A DNA stretch of 60,516 bases, from positions 1 to 60,516 of the forward strand of contig JAISXP010000058.1 in NCBI GenBank assembly GCA_031270465.1, given 5' to 3'. Below, in pieces: positions 35,652-44,868 of the stretch. The translations under genes were made by a program, and so were the position numbers. The notes beneath the pieces were generated by a model, which ran no database searches, had not been told where the DNA came from, and saw only the letters and a list, made by a program, of their open reading frames with translations. The DNA comes from Tannerella sp. (lineage in GTDB: Bacteria; Bacteroidota; Bacteroidia; Bacteroidales; Tannerellaceae). Position 1 is the stretch's first letter; the number at the start of each line of letters is the position of its first letter.

Positions 35652-35849
35652 TTTGGCTGAGCGCGCATGGCTTTGTGCATTGAATGAACCGTTCAAAGAT
35701 TCAAGGGTTTCCGGCGGAGGCGCCTTGTGTATCAGTGAACATCTTTATCCCGCGTGAGTATAACTGATGTCGCAAACCCTGTTCATCAAAGCCAAAGAAA
35801 ACGATTTTTTCTTTCAGAAACATCCCGACTAAAGCAAAATGTCCGGACA

Positions 35850-36317
35850 TCATGAGGATATCCTGTCGAGCAATTCCGCCATGCTGCACTTCAATGCCGG
35901 ATGACGAAGCCGGGGAGCGATTTCGACCAAAGGCAGCATCACAAACAGGCGGCGATGCATGAAGGGATGCGGCAGCGTCAGTTCCTTTGTATTCATCAGC
36001 ATGTCGCCATACATCAGCATGTCAATGTCGACGGTACGGTCGCGATAGGGTGCAGCGGTCATTTCATGCATTCGTCCGAGTTCGCGCTCAATCTGTTGCA
36101 TGACTGCCAGCAAATCGGTGGGACTTAGCGCCGTATCCAGTCGGACAGCTGCATTCAGAAATGTATTCGGCGACTCGAATCCCCACGGCGCCGTTTCGTG
36201 GAAACCTGAAACGACCGGGATATCTCCCGCTCTCTCGGCAAGCAGCGACATCGCTGTAATCAGGTATCTGTGTTTGTTTCCCAGATTGGAACCAAGACTG
36301 AGATATGCGGCAGTCAT
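35850..36317 (-). CDS. folK: 6-hydroxymethyl-dihydropterin pyrophosphokinase
   Basis: A 155-residue enzyme of folate synthesis that transfers pyrophosphate from ATP to hydroxymethyl-dihydropterin. Motifs: YLSLGSNLGNKHRYL, VSGFHETAPWGF, FLNAAVRLDT, and YRDRTVDIDMLMYGD with the magnesium Asp pair, then LPHPFMHRRLFVMLPL. It is last in the run FtsX-DUF3098-UppP-TruB-QueA-FolK, 3 bases after queA. The 198 bases downstream to thyA contain a 62-codon open frame on the same strand that I could not connect to any family. Confidence 0.96.
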   Translation of the reverse strand: MTAAYLSLGSNLGNKHRYLITAMSLLAERAGDIPVVSGFHETAPWGFESPNTFLNAAVRLDTALSPTDLLAVMQQIERELGRMHEMTAAPYRDRTVDIDMLMYGDMLMNTKELTLPHPFMHRRLFVMLPLVEIAPRLRHPALKCSMAELLDRISS

Positions 36318-36320
36318 CGC

Positions 36321-37373
36321 CTACAAAATCAGCATGGCATCGCCATACGCACAGAATCTGTACTTCTCCTTGATAGCCGTTTGATATGCCTGCATGACCA
36401 GTTCGTATCCGCCGAACGAAGCCGCCATCATCAGCAGCGTCGAAAGCGGCATGTGGAAGTTGGTTATCATTGCATTCGCCACGCTAAATTCGTACGGCAG
36501 AAAGATGAACTTGTTCGTCCAGCCGTCGTATTCTTTCAGGTGTTTGTCGGTACTTACCGCCGTTTCGATAGCCCGCATGACGGACGTCCCTACGGCACAG
36601 ACCTTGTGTCCGCTGTCTATCGCTCCATTGACGGCTGCCGCCACATCGGAATTGATGAGAATCTGTTCGGAATCGATTTTGTGTTTTGACAAATCTTCCA
36701 CGTCTATTTCCCTGTAGTTTCCCAATCCCGAATGTACGGTCAGGAAGACGAATTTGCTGTCTTTGATTTCTAACCGTCGCATCAGTTCGCGACTGAAATG
36801 CATTCCTGCGGCAGGTGCAACCACGGCGCCCTCTTCGGAGGCGTAGATGGTCTGGTAGCGTTCGGTATCTTCCGGTTCGACAGCCCGCTCGATGTATTTT
36901 GGCAGCGGCGTTTCACCGAGTGCATACAAATCCGCTTTAAATTCGGCGTGTGTACCGTCGTAGAGGAAGCGCAACGTGCGCCCGCGCGAGGTGGTATTAT
37001 CTATCACTTCGGCTACCATCGACTCGTCTTCGCCGAAATAAAGTTTGTTGCCGATGCGGATTTTACGTGCAGGGTCGACCAGGACATCCCACAGGCGCAG
37101 GTTCGGATTCAACTCGCGAAGCAGGAACACTTCGATTTTGGCGCCCGTCTTTTCCTTGTTTCCATACAGCCGGGCGGGAAAGACCTTCGTGTTGTTCATC
37201 ACGAACACGTCGCCCTTCCCGAAATATTCGATTAAATCCTTGAAAATACGGTGTTCTATCACACCCGTATTACGATGAATAACCATCAGGCGCGACTCGT
37301 CACGATGAGGCGCCGGATGCGTGGCAATCAGTTCCGGCGGTAAATTGAATTTGAATTTAGATAACTTCATCAC
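36321..37373 (-). CDS. queA: tRNA preQ1(34) S-adenosylmethionine ribosyltransferase-isomerase
   Basis: A 350-residue enzyme that moves ribose from SAM to preQ1 in tRNA to make epoxyqueuosine. Family signatures: [38 protein letters not shown], and [19 protein letters not shown], then [19 protein letters not shown] and [20 protein letters not shown]. The start codon overlaps the truB stop by 4 bases, giving translational coupling. Confidence 0.97.
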   Translation of the reverse strand: MMKLSKFKFNLPPELIATHPAPHRDESRLMVIHRNTGVIEHRIFKDLIEYFGKGDVFVMNNTKVFPARLYGNKEKTGAKIEVFLLRELNPNLRLWDVLVDPARKIRIGNKLYFGEDESMVAEVIDNTTSRGRTLRFLYDGTHAEFKADLYALGETPLPKYIERAVEPEDTERYQTIYASEEGAVVAPAAGMHFSRELMRRLEIKDSKFVFLTVHSGLGNYREIDVEDLSKHKIDSEQILINSDVAAAVNGAIDSGHKVCAVGTSVMRAIETAVSTDKHLKEYDGWTNKFIFLPYEFSVANAMITNFHMPLSTLLMMAASFGGYELVMQAYQTAIKEKYRFCAYGDAMLIL

Positions 37374-38074
37374 ATATTATTTTTTATTGTTATTCGTTCC
37401 AAAAAATCGTCAATCCGGTCAGGCGACATGCACATGTCTATCGTCACATCGCCGATGCGCGTACGTTCCAGTGCAATCAGGTGCGCTCCCGACGAAAGGG
37501 CGAAGCCGATGTCGCGCGCCAGGGCACGGATATACGTCCCCTTGCTGCATGTCACCCTGATTTTTATCACGGGCAAATCGCACGCCAGCAGTTCCACTTC
37601 GTCGATCACCAGCGTTTTCTCCTTCAATGGCGCTTCCTTGCCTTTCCGTGCCAGTTCATAGGCACGTTTTCCGTCGATTTTGCAGGCGGAATAGACGGGC
37701 GGTACCTGGCGGATTTCACCGACGAACGATGCCAGCGTTTCTCTGACCCTGTCGCACGTGATGTGGGCAGTCGGGTAAGTGCAGTCGACTTCCTTCTCCA
37801 AATCGAATGAAGGCGTCGTTTCGCCCAGTTTCAGCGTTGCAATATATTCTTTTGTCTGATGCTGAAACTCTTCCATCCGCTTCGTCGCCTTGCCCGTACA
37901 GACAATCATCACGCCCGTCGCCTTGGGATCCAAAGTCCCGGCATGACCGACTTTTATTTTCCTGACTTTCAGCTTGCGCGAAAGTTTGTATCTGAAAGCG
38001 TTAACGAGGTCAAACGAAGTCCAGTCAAGCGGTTTGTTGAAATAAAGTATCTCTCCGCCAATAAAATCCATCAT
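37370..38074 (-). CDS. truB: tRNA pseudouridine-55 synthase
   Basis: About 234 residues from ATG 38074 ([20 protein letters not shown]); the TTG-started longer frame would overlap uppP. The catalytic Asp is in [18 protein letters not shown], followed by [10 protein letters not shown] and [15 protein letters not shown]. It makes pseudouridine at position 55 of the T loop. The tRNA genes truB and queA are paired here with a 4-base overlap. Confidence 0.97.
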   Translation of the reverse strand: MMDFIGGEILYFNKPLDWTSFDLVNAFRYKLSRKLKVRKIKVGHAGTLDPKATGVMIVCTGKATKRMEEFQHQTKEYIATLKLGETTPSFDLEKEVDCTYPTAHITCDRVRETLASFVGEIRQVPPVYSACKIDGKRAYELARKGKEAPLKEKTLVIDEVELLACDLPVIKIRVTCSKGTYIRALARDIGFALSSGAHLIALERTRIGDVTIDMCMSPDRIDDFLERITIKNNM

Positions 38075-38088
38075 CGCAACGCCGTTTA

Positions 38089-38883
38089 TCAAAGACTGTA
38101 TATGATGGCAAACAGGCCGGCCGCAATACAGTAGTATGCAAAATAAACCAGTTTGCCGTTATTCACAAGCCGTATCATCCAGCGGCACGCAAGCGCGCCT
38201 GAAATGAACGCCGACAAAAACCCGGTTATCAGCGCGAGCGACGGGATTCCCGATGCTTCGGCCGAGAAATCGCCTTTCAGCAAGTCGAGTGTTGCCTCGC
38301 CCAGAACCGGAATAATCACCATCAGGAACGAAAACTTCGCCACATTTTTTTTATTGTTTCCCAGCATGATGCCTGTTGCGATGGTCGACCCCGAACGCGA
38401 AAGTCCCGGCAGTACGGCACATGCCTGCGCAATGCCGATCACACACGCGTCGCGAAACGAAATCACCTCTTTGCCTGCCACAACCTTCACCCGGCTGGAA
38501 AAAAACAGCAGCAATGCGGTTACCAGCAGCATGATCCCAACCAGCAGCAGGCCACTGCCGAAAAGCGCTTCTACATGATCTTTCAGCAACACGCCCACAA
38601 TCCCTACCGGAATCATCGACAGCAGGATTTTGCACACCATCTGCGTCTCCTCATTCCAGCGAAACGAAAAAAGTCCCCGGAAAAGGACGGATACTTCTTT
38701 CCACAACACGCAGATGGTACTTAAAACCGTCGCCGCGTGGACGACTATCGCAAATGTCAGGTTTTCTTCGCCTTTCAACTCGAACAGCGTACCCGCAATG
38801 GCCAGATGACCACTGCTGCTGACCGGCAGAAATTCAGTGAAACCCTGAATAACACCTAAAACAAGCGCCTCAAACCAGTTCAT
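38089..38883 (-). CDS. uppP: Undecaprenyl-diphosphatase
   Basis: A 264-residue polytopic membrane enzyme that dephosphorylates undecaprenyl pyrophosphate to recycle the wall-lipid carrier. Both signatures are present: [20 protein letters not shown] near the N-terminus and [16 protein letters not shown] near residue 160. Its start overlaps the DUF3098 stop by 4 bases. High confidence; bacitracin resistance is known for the family. Confidence 0.97.
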   Translation of the reverse strand: MNWFEALVLGVIQGFTEFLPVSSSGHLAIAGTLFELKGEENLTFAIVVHAATVLSTICVLWKEVSVLFRGLFSFRWNEETQMVCKILLSMIPVGIVGVLLKDHVEALFGSGLLLVGIMLLVTALLLFFSSRVKVVAGKEVISFRDACVIGIAQACAVLPGLSRSGSTIATGIMLGNNKKNVAKFSFLMVIIPVLGEATLDLLKGDFSAEASGIPSLALITGFLSAFISGALACRWMIRLVNNGKLVYFAYYCIAAGLFAIIYSL

Positions 38884-39134
38884 TTTGCGGAATCATCGTT
38901 TTGAGTACGTTTTTTTCCGCCTTTCAGAATACCGAAAACCATCAGCAAAAAACCCGCCATTGTCACAATCGGTGCTACGACAATGCGCTGCCTGCTGAAT
39001 ATCTGGGAATTGAATGATACTCCGTCGGGCGATTCGCCACCGCTCATCAATACAAAGCCGATGATAATCAACGCGATTGAAATGCCAATCCAGATAAAAT
39101 TACTTTTTTCGAAAGCAAAATCCTTGTCCATCAT
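38880..39134 (-). CDS. DUF3098 small membrane protein
   Basis: An 84-residue protein with two transmembrane helices (about 13-31 and 52-70) and a basic tail. The pattern [20 protein letters not shown] and [18 protein letters not shown] is the DUF3098 signature. In Bacteroidetes this family is regularly found between ftsX and uppP, as here, suggesting a link to division or wall synthesis, but no function is established. Confidence 0.9.
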   Translation of the reverse strand: MMDKDFAFEKSNFIWIGISIALIIIGFVLMSGGESPDGVSFNSQIFSRQRIVVAPIVTMAGFLLMVFGILKGGKKRTQNDDSAK

Positions 39135-39163
39135 ATTTTATTATCCTTAATTATTTGTTAATC

Positions 39164-40039
39164 TCATATATAATACAACTTTCCTCTTTCCATCCGCAGA
39201 TACCTGTTCACGGCAAAATATGCGGCAATCAGCGAAATCAACATGTCGGCAACAAGCAATACGGCAAAGACGAAAACCGACTCGCGCCAGTTCAGTATTT
39301 GTCCCAAACCGGCCAGGCCGGCTTCTATATAATACAACGCGGCGGCCAGCATCAATATTGCCAGCACGGCGGCAAACAAACCGTTAATAATACTGTATCG
39401 GATAAACGGTTTCCTGATAAATCCGGGAGTAGCGCCTACCAGCCGCATCGTATAAATCAGAAAACGCTTCGAATATATCTGCAGACGAATCGTATTGCTG
39501 ATGAGTGCAAGCGATATGAGCACCAGTATGCAGATCGTGATTATCAAGACAAAGGCAATCTGCGGGACGTTGTGGTTGACGATGTTCATCATGTCTTTCT
39601 GATAAATCAGATTGGAGACATTGTTCGAGGCCGTCAGTTTTTTTTCCACGATCTTCAGGCTGTCCGCATGTGTGTACTCCGATTTCAGTTTCACTTCGAT
39701 GGAGGCAAGGAACGGATTGAAGCCGAGAAAATTCTCCGGATCTTCGCCCAACTCGCCGACCATTTCCCTGGCGGCTTCCGCCTTGGAAATGTATCTGGTA
39801 GACTTGATGAACGGAAGCACGCTCAGTTCGCGCTGCATCTGCCTGACCGTCGCATCTTTAATATCGTCTTTCAACTCGATGGAAAGAGGAAGGTTCTCTT
39901 TTATGTAGACGGACAGATCATGACCCGTCAAGCCCACAATAAAAAACACACCCATCAGAAACAGCACTAATGAGGTGCTTATAATCGTGATTAAGTTCGA
40001 ATTGAAAAAAGAAACTGGAAATGCACTCTTTTTTGCCAT
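39164..40039 (-). CDS. ftsX: Cell-division protein FtsX
   Basis: A 291-residue permease-like protein. N-terminal helix (about 15-37), an extracytoplasmic domain (about 40-165), then three C-terminal helices (about 165-190, 217-240 and 262-284). FtsX and the ATPase FtsE form a complex that activates wall hydrolases at the septum. Conserved parts: RYISKAEAAREMVGELGEDPENFLGFNPFLASIEV and MRLVGATPGFIRKPF. FtsE is not adjacent. It heads the run to folK. Confidence 0.93.
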   Translation of the reverse strand: MAKKSAFPVSFFNSNLITIISTSLVLFLMGVFFIVGLTGHDLSVYIKENLPLSIELKDDIKDATVRQMQRELSVLPFIKSTRYISKAEAAREMVGELGEDPENFLGFNPFLASIEVKLKSEYTHADSLKIVEKKLTASNNVSNLIYQKDMMNIVNHNVPQIAFVLIITICILVLISLALISNTIRLQIYSKRFLIYTMRLVGATPGFIRKPFIRYSIINGLFAAVLAILMLAAALYYIEAGLAGLGQILNWRESVFVFAVLLVADMLISLIAAYFAVNRYLRMERGKLYYI

Positions 40040-40167
40040 TACATTATTAATTCTAATATACAGCTTTTACAGGGAAGGCAACTATCTCCCCAAATTTCGG
40101 TACAAAATAACGGATTTATCATGAATCGAGCTGCATGTGATTATGTTTATTATATAAATTTAAGTCT

Positions 40168-41505
40168 TTATTGCATATCCGGGATTTCCGTCAGTGGCGT
40201 TCCGAAGAGCGTGGCCGACGTGGCGCCCGTAATTTTCACATTGACATACTGGCCGATACGGTAGTTTTGCCTGTCGAAAATCACTACTTTGTTTTGTTCC
40301 GTGCGTCCGAACAACTGTTCGCGCGAACGTTTCGAGAAACCTTCGGTCAGCACTTCAAACGTTTTGCCGATGTCGCGGCGGTTGCCGGTCTCCGACAGTT
40401 CGTTCTGCAGGCGAATCAGTCCTTGCAGCCTTCTGATTTTCTCTTCTTCCGGCACGTTGTCTTCCAGATGTCCGGCGGCATAGGTTCCCGGCCGTTCGGA
40501 ATATTTGAACAGGAAAGCCGAATCGTAGCCGACTTCGCGCATCAGCGAAAGTGTCGCTTCATAATCCTCTTCCGTTTCGGAATGATAGCCGCAGAAAAGA
40601 TCGGTCGAGATGGCGCAGTCGGGCATAATCCGCCGGATAGCGGCGATGCGTTCCAGATACCATTCGCGCGTGTATTTACGGTTCATCACCTTCAGCATCC
40701 GCGTACTGCCCGACTGTGCAGGCAGATGGACATGCTTGCAGATATTTTTGTAAGATTTCATGACGTGGAGCGTTTCGTCGCTCATGTCTTTTGGGTGCGA
40801 CGTCGTGAAGCGGATACGCATCCCGGGCGCTTCTTCGGCGACGCACGCCAGCAGGCGGGGGAAACCGAACGTCTCGCTGTCTTTCTCAAAACAGTACGAA
40901 TTGACATTCTGTCCCAGCAGCGTGATTTCGCGGTATCCGCGCACTTTCATGTCGCGGACTTCGTTCAAAATGCTCTCCACGTCGCGGCTGCGTTCCCGTC
41001 CACGCGTGTACGGCACGATACAGTAAGTGCAGAAATTATTGCACCCGCGCATGATGGAGATGAAACCGGAAATACGTACGCCGTCAAGTTTAAGGGGAAT
41101 AACGTCTTTATACGTCTCCTGTGTCGACAGTGTTACGTTAATCGCCTTTTCGCCCCGCTCGACGGCGCCCGCCAGATTCGGCAAATCCATATACGAATCA
41201 GGCCCGGCTACGAGGTCGACGCCGTGTTCGCTGAGCAACTGTTCTTTCACCCGCTCCGCCATGCATCCCAGCACGCCAATAATCAGTGCTTTGTTTTTTT
41301 TGCGAAAAGACCGGAAATATTGCAGCCGCCCGACGACGCGCTGCTCGGCATTGCCGCGTACCGAACAGGTGTTCACAAAAATGGCGTCCGCCTCTTCGAT
41401 ATTTTCCGTTATGACATATCCGTCGGTTTGCATAATGGCGGCAACCACTTCGCTGTCCGCTACATTCATCTGGCAACCATACGTTTCTATATATAATTTA
41501 CGCAT
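40168..41505 (-). CDS. miaB: tRNA-2-methylthio-N6-dimethylallyladenosine synthase
   Basis: A 445-residue radical-SAM methylthiotransferase for tRNA position 37. Three N-terminal cysteines (YGCQMNVADSE, NTCSVRGNAEQR, LGCMAERVKEQL) bind one iron-sulfur cluster and MRGCNNFCTYCIVPYTRGRERSR, split by CxxxCxxC, binds the second. The C-terminal TRAM domain (about 385-440) ends TLFGTPLTEIP. Promoter is the shared palindromic site at 41578-41598. Confidence 0.97.
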   Translation of the reverse strand: MRKLYIETYGCQMNVADSEVVAAIMQTDGYVITENIEEADAIFVNTCSVRGNAEQRVVGRLQYFRSFRKKNKALIIGVLGCMAERVKEQLLSEHGVDLVAGPDSYMDLPNLAGAVERGEKAINVTLSTQETYKDVIPLKLDGVRISGFISIMRGCNNFCTYCIVPYTRGRERSRDVESILNEVRDMKVRGYREITLLGQNVNSYCFEKDSETFGFPRLLACVAEEAPGMRIRFTTSHPKDMSDETLHVMKSYKNICKHVHLPAQSGSTRMLKVMNRKYTREWYLERIAAIRRIMPDCAISTDLFCGYHSETEEDYEATLSLMREVGYDSAFLFKYSERPGTYAAGHLEDNVPEEEKIRRLQGLIRLQNELSETGNRRDIGKTFEVLTEGFSKRSREQLFGRTEQNKVVIFDRQNYRIGQYVNVKITGATSATLFGTPLTEIPDMQ

Positions 41506-41577
41506 CTGCTATTCCGTTTTTTTGTGCACTTCCATTTATTTTTTTTCAACATGACAGTCTGTTTAAAAATAAATGCC

Positions 41578-41598
41578 TACTTTTGGATTGCAAAAGTA
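41578..41598. promoter_or_regulatory. Palindromic divergent -7 boxes between miaB and the small membrane gene
   Basis: TACTTTTG (41578-41585) and its perfect inverse CAAAAGTA (41591-41598) flank a 5-base centre. Each half is a full -7 box, pointing to the plus-strand gene (23 bases to ATG) and to miaB. The two could compete for RNA polymerase or act as an operator. Confidence 0.6.
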
Positions 41599-41608
41599 AT
41601 TAAAACTT

Positions 41609-41977
41609 ATGGACAATTTTGGAGACTGGTTGTATTATATTATTTTTTTAGTAGTTGCCATCGTTTCGTTTGCCAACTCGGCAAAGAAGAAAAATCGGAG
41701 TGAAACGGCTGAGCCGCCGCCGGCATACGAACAGACGCCGCCTGTTCACATGCCTCCGCCAAGAGCAAGAACAAAAGCGCCGCCGCCTGTTCCAAAACAG
41801 GCAAAAGGATACGTGCCGCTGTTCCAAAACGAGGGTCAGCGCGTGCTGGAAAACGCCGTATCGTTTCCGGCCGAAAAGGAAAACGAAACATCGCTCGCAG
41901 AAAAGCTGGAGTTGAAGAACGCGGACGCTTTCCGTAAAGCCGTGATTTATGCGGAAATATTGAACCGGAAATATTAG
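41609..41977 (+). CDS. Small membrane protein with Pro-rich linker, function unknown
   Basis: A 122-residue protein: one N-terminal transmembrane helix (about 7-24, WLYYIIFLVVAIVSFAN), a basic patch, a Pro-rich linker (PPPAYEQTPPVHMPPPRAR, about 36-65), and a helical acidic C-terminus ending RKAVIYAEILNRKY. The layout, an anchor and flexible arm presenting a short cytoplasmic helix, suggests an adaptor, but I do not recognise a domain. The C-terminus LKNADAFRKAVIYAEIL resembles a conserved end seen in small Bacteroidetes proteins next to miaB. It is divergent from miaB. Confidence 0.7.
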   Translation: MDNFGDWLYYIIFLVVAIVSFANSAKKKNRSETAEPPPAYEQTPPVHMPPPRARTKAPPPVPKQAKGYVPLFQNEGQRVLENAVSFPAEKENETSLAEKLELKNADAFRKAVIYAEILNRKY

Positions 41978-42166
41978 CGTTGCAGATTGTGGCGATGGAG
42001 ATGTTTTTCGACGGGACGATTGTGCTGAATACGCCCGTCGGGCTGAAACTGGCGGAACCGGGCGAAGCGGTTATAACAGCATAGCGCCCAGTCGTTTCAC
42101 ACAGCAGCGAAAACTTCACTCTGCACGTCATTAAAGAAGAAAAAGAACTACGCCACAGCAGCCCGT

Positions 42167-42403
42167 TCACACCTGACGTCCCGGAACTTTCCCGATCTGT
42201 TTATTGGAGGCGTCGTAAATCCTGCCGTCGGCATAAATCTTGCCGAATTGTCGGCCGGAAGAGTCGTAAACTGTGCCGCCGGATTCAATCATGCCGATTT
42301 GTCGGTTGGAAGCGTCGTACAGCGACTGTGCGCTGCTCATTTGCGACGCCACCAATGCAATCAGGTTCACCACAAGGATACTGAAAAAAGGGTTTAGTGT
42401 CAT
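42167..42403 (-). CDS. Small secreted protein with repeats, function unknown
   Basis: From ATG 42403 a 78-residue protein begins TLNPFFSILVVNLIALVASQMSSAQ, a signal-peptide-like stretch, followed by three near-repeats: LYDASNRQIGMIESGG, VYDSSGRQFGKIYADG and IYDASNKQIGKV. The motif YDxSxxQxGxI is a short beta-hairpin unit. The frame is open further upstream, where it encodes part of an L,D-transpeptidase remnant, so the gene probably survived next to or fused with a decayed neighbour. Ends KVPGRQV. Secreted, otherwise unknown; not certain to be expressed. Confidence 0.5.
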   Translation of the reverse strand: MTLNPFFSILVVNLIALVASQMSSAQSLYDASNRQIGMIESGGTVYDSSGRQFGKIYADGRIYDASNKQIGKVPGRQV

Positions 42404-42433
42404 AGGAAGAACGGGACAGGAAAGGTTGATCAT

Positions 42434-42688
42434 TCCGATGCCTTTGTGTCCGAGCGTCAACAGACGGATAAAGTAGGGGCCGTATGCTCCTGTTATTTCA
42501 CCTTTCCAGTCGGCGAAATCGTGTTCCCATCCCGAAGCGTTGTGAATATCGCTGATATTGAACATTCCTTCGGGCGTCTTCATATCGCCCTGTATTTTCT
42601 TGTTGCCCGGATTCTTACCGCAGGATACCGGATACCGACACAATAATTTGCCCCTGTAATCATAAACGGACAGAGAGCATAAAACCGT
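42434..42688 (-). pseudogene. L,D-transpeptidase (YkuD) remnant
   Basis: In the frame above the small secreted protein, codons 42688-42434 encode VYDYRGKLLCRYPVSCG, GDMKTPEGMFNISDIHNASGW and ITGAYGPYFIRLLTLGHKGIG, matching the centre of YkuD L,D-transpeptidases. The family then continues with HGTHD and the catalytic SHGCIR-type region, which are both absent: the match stops at KGIG and passes into unrelated sequence. The start is also missing; a stop lies at 42689-42691. The enzyme's crosslinking role in peptidoglycan is therefore lost here. Confidence 0.7.
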
Positions 42689-43203
42689 TTACGGACTTTT
42701 TCAAAGATATATTGACCCGCGGAATATGCAGGCTGCATTTTCTTGAACCGAACCTCTCCCCCGACCCCTCTCCACAGGAGATGGAGTGCAGCCGGCGGAA
42801 CGACCTGTTTTCGAATCTTTGATTTTTTGATTTTTTCCCGTTCGCGGGGTTTATCGGGAATTTTTTAGTATAAAATAAGACATTTTGCCCCTCCCGTAAC
42901 ATCTATTAATATGTCAGAGTGTTTCTTTGCAGGCATCCAGTCGGTTGTGATGCGTACATATCTCAAGGGATCCCGAGTTCGTTTCATAAAAACAATAATA
43001 AAACAGTAGAAATTAATATCGGCGTCAAAAATATGGAAAATAAAAACACTGTGCAAAAAAATGAAAAAAAATTTCAAAAGGAGAAATTTCTACAAGCGGT
43101 AGTCTGATTGACAACGGGTGCATTTCACAATTTCTTTTTTCTTCCGAAAAAATCTCCGTGTTATCCGCCGTGTCTTTGTGTTTAATTTAAAAGACTCCCT
43201 ACC
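42689..43203. other. Gene-poor intergenic stretch
   Basis: 515 bases between the YkuD remnant and the ligase stop. It includes the stem TTCCCG/CGGGAA (42835-42860) with a T-run on the plus side, and a 24-codon frame at 43033-43107 rich in Lys and Asn. No promoter or conserved gene was seen; it may be decayed DNA. Confidence 0.5.
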
Positions 43204-44868
43204 CTACAGCGTCTGATACAAATACCGTTTGATGCTTTTTTTCGGTGTTTTCTCAAATTCGGTCGGGTACAGTTCAATTTTCGAGATGTGTTCGTAGGGA
43301 GCGAGCTGTTTGTTCACGTTGATGCGGTTTTGTTCCATAATCACCGGCAGGTCGCTGGGGCTGACGAGGGTATCGTCTACCGCGTTGTAGTCGGGATAAA
43401 CCCATGCGACTAATTTGTCGCCCTTCATGTTCACCAGGCTCTCCATCACGAAAGGCATGTTGTTCAGTTTGGATTCCAATTCTTCGGGGTAGATGTTTTG
43501 CCCGTTCGAGCTGAGTATAAGCGTTTTGCAACGTCCGCGGATATATATGCGTTTCTCGGCGTCGATCATGCCGAGATCGCCCGTACGCAGCCATCCGTCT
43601 TCGGTAAACGCATCGCGCGTCGCCTCGTCGTTTTTATAATAGCCACGCATCACGTTTTCGCCGCGCACCTGAATCTCGCCGACTTCGCTGTACGGGTCTT
43701 CCGAGTCAATCCGTACGTTCATAATGTCTTTCAGGACATGACCGCACGAAGCGGGTTCAAATACACGGTGATTCGAATAGCTTATCAGCGGCGCACACTC
43801 GGTCATGCCGTAGCCTATCGTCACCGGAAACTTTATCCTGCACATAAAATCCGTCACTTCCTGGCTCATTGCCGCGCCTCCGACGATGACTTCGCAGAAA
43901 CATCCGCCCATCGTCTCCGTCAGTTTCCTGTTAATCTGCGAATAGATGTATTCGGCCAGAAGCGGAATGCTCAGCGCCAGCTTCATCGAGCGTTTGCTGA
44001 GTTGCGGCAGGATGACGTTTTTGTAAATCTTCTCCAGAATCAGCGGGACGGTGATAATCAAGTTCGGCCGGACTTCGGCGAAAGCCTTGACCAGGATCTT
44101 GGGCGACGGAAGCCTGCCGAGTATATGCACATGCGCGCCTACCGCCATCGGGGTAAGCAGATTAAAGGCACAGCTGTAGGCGTGAGCCAGCGGCAGAAAA
44201 CAGAGTTCCCTGTCGCCCGAAAACATCAGGTTCAGCGTCTTGGCGTAGGTGACGTTCCCCGCAAGGTTATTGCCCGTCAGCATCACGCCCTTGCTGAATC
44301 CTGTCGTCCCGGACGTGTAGTTGATTTCAACCAGTTCGCTGTTGTCCACGTCGGCATAGCGAATATCGTCTTTCGTGAAGCCGCCGGGATATCTGCCGGT
44401 CACAAGCGCGTCTATCGCATCGGACGACAGGTCTTCGTCTTCGCCTCCACTCTGGTAGATGCAGCGAAAATCCGTCAGGGAAAAAGCCTTGCGGATGCCG
44501 GGTATCTTTTCGTCTTCAAGCGAATCCCAGATGCGGTCGGAAACGAACAGGAGACTGGAATCGGAATGATTGATTATGTGATGGATGTCGTTCGGATTGA
44601 AATCCTGAAGAATAGGGACGATGACTGCGCCATACGTGACCGTCGCCATATAGGCAATGCACCACCGGGCGCAGTCTTTCCCTGCCAAAGCAATTTTATC
44701 TCCCCGGCCGACACGGCACTGCTCAAAGAGCAAATGCAGACGCGCTATCTCGTATGCCACTTCGCCGAAACGGAATGTCGTATCCGTTCCATAGTCCGAC
44801 AGCGACGGCAAATCCCAGCTTTCCCTGAAATTCGTTTCGTACAGTTTGATAAAATTCTCCTTAATCAT
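43204..44868 (-). CDS. AMP-forming acyl-CoA ligase-like protein
   Basis: About 554 residues from ATG 44868 (MIKENFIKLYETNFRESWDL). The adenylation motif is EINYTSGTTGFSKGVMLTG, the second is TIGYGMTECAPLISYSNH, then GWLRTGDLGMIDAEKRIYIRGR and a C-terminal domain with LSSNGQNIYPEELES and TPKKSIKRYL (catalytic Lys). It activates a carboxylate, probably a fatty acid, as acyl-AMP then acyl-CoA. It overlaps the fucose permease gene by 8 bases, so it is translationally coupled to it, an unusual partner for a sugar pathway. The substrate is inferred. Confidence 0.9.
   Translation of the reverse strand: MIKENFIKLYETNFRESWDLPSLSDYGTDTTFRFGEVAYEIARLHLLFEQCRVGRGDKIALAGKDCARWCIAYMATVTYGAVIVPILQDFNPNDIHHIINHSDSSLLFVSDRIWDSLEDEKIPGIRKAFSLTDFRCIYQSGGEDEDLSSDAIDALVTGRYPGGFTKDDIRYADVDNSELVEINYTSGTTGFSKGVMLTGNNLAGNVTYAKTLNLMFSGDRELCFLPLAHAYSCAFNLLTPMAVGAHVHILGRLPSPKILVKAFAEVRPNLIITVPLILEKIYKNVILPQLSKRSMKLALSIPLLAEYIYSQINRKLTETMGGCFCEVIVGGAAMSQEVTDFMCRIKFPVTIGYGMTECAPLISYSNHRVFEPASCGHVLKDIMNVRIDSEDPYSEVGEIQVRGENVMRGYYKNDEATRDAFTEDGWLRTGDLGMIDAEKRIYIRGRCKTLILSSNGQNIYPEELESKLNNMPFVMESLVNMKGDKLVAWVYPDYNAVDDTLVSPSDLPVIMEQNRINVNKQLAPYEHISKIELYPTEFEKTPKKSIKRYLYQTL

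Noticed and set aside
35701-35889. 62-codon frame between thyA and folK
   Set aside because: No ribosome-binding or promoter signal, no recognised family, and it overlaps the end of folK.
40171-41496. 441-codon frame opposite miaB
   Set aside because: Shadow of miaB, which has all cysteine motifs; the antisense product has no recognisable domain.
41995-42085. Frame MEMFFDGTIVLNTPVGLKLAEPGEAVITA-like after the small membrane gene
   Set aside because: Fewer than 30 codons; may be a relic, but nothing confirms it.
43033-43107. 24-codon Lys/Asn-rich frame
   Set aside because: Composition reflects AT-rich DNA; no conserved pattern.
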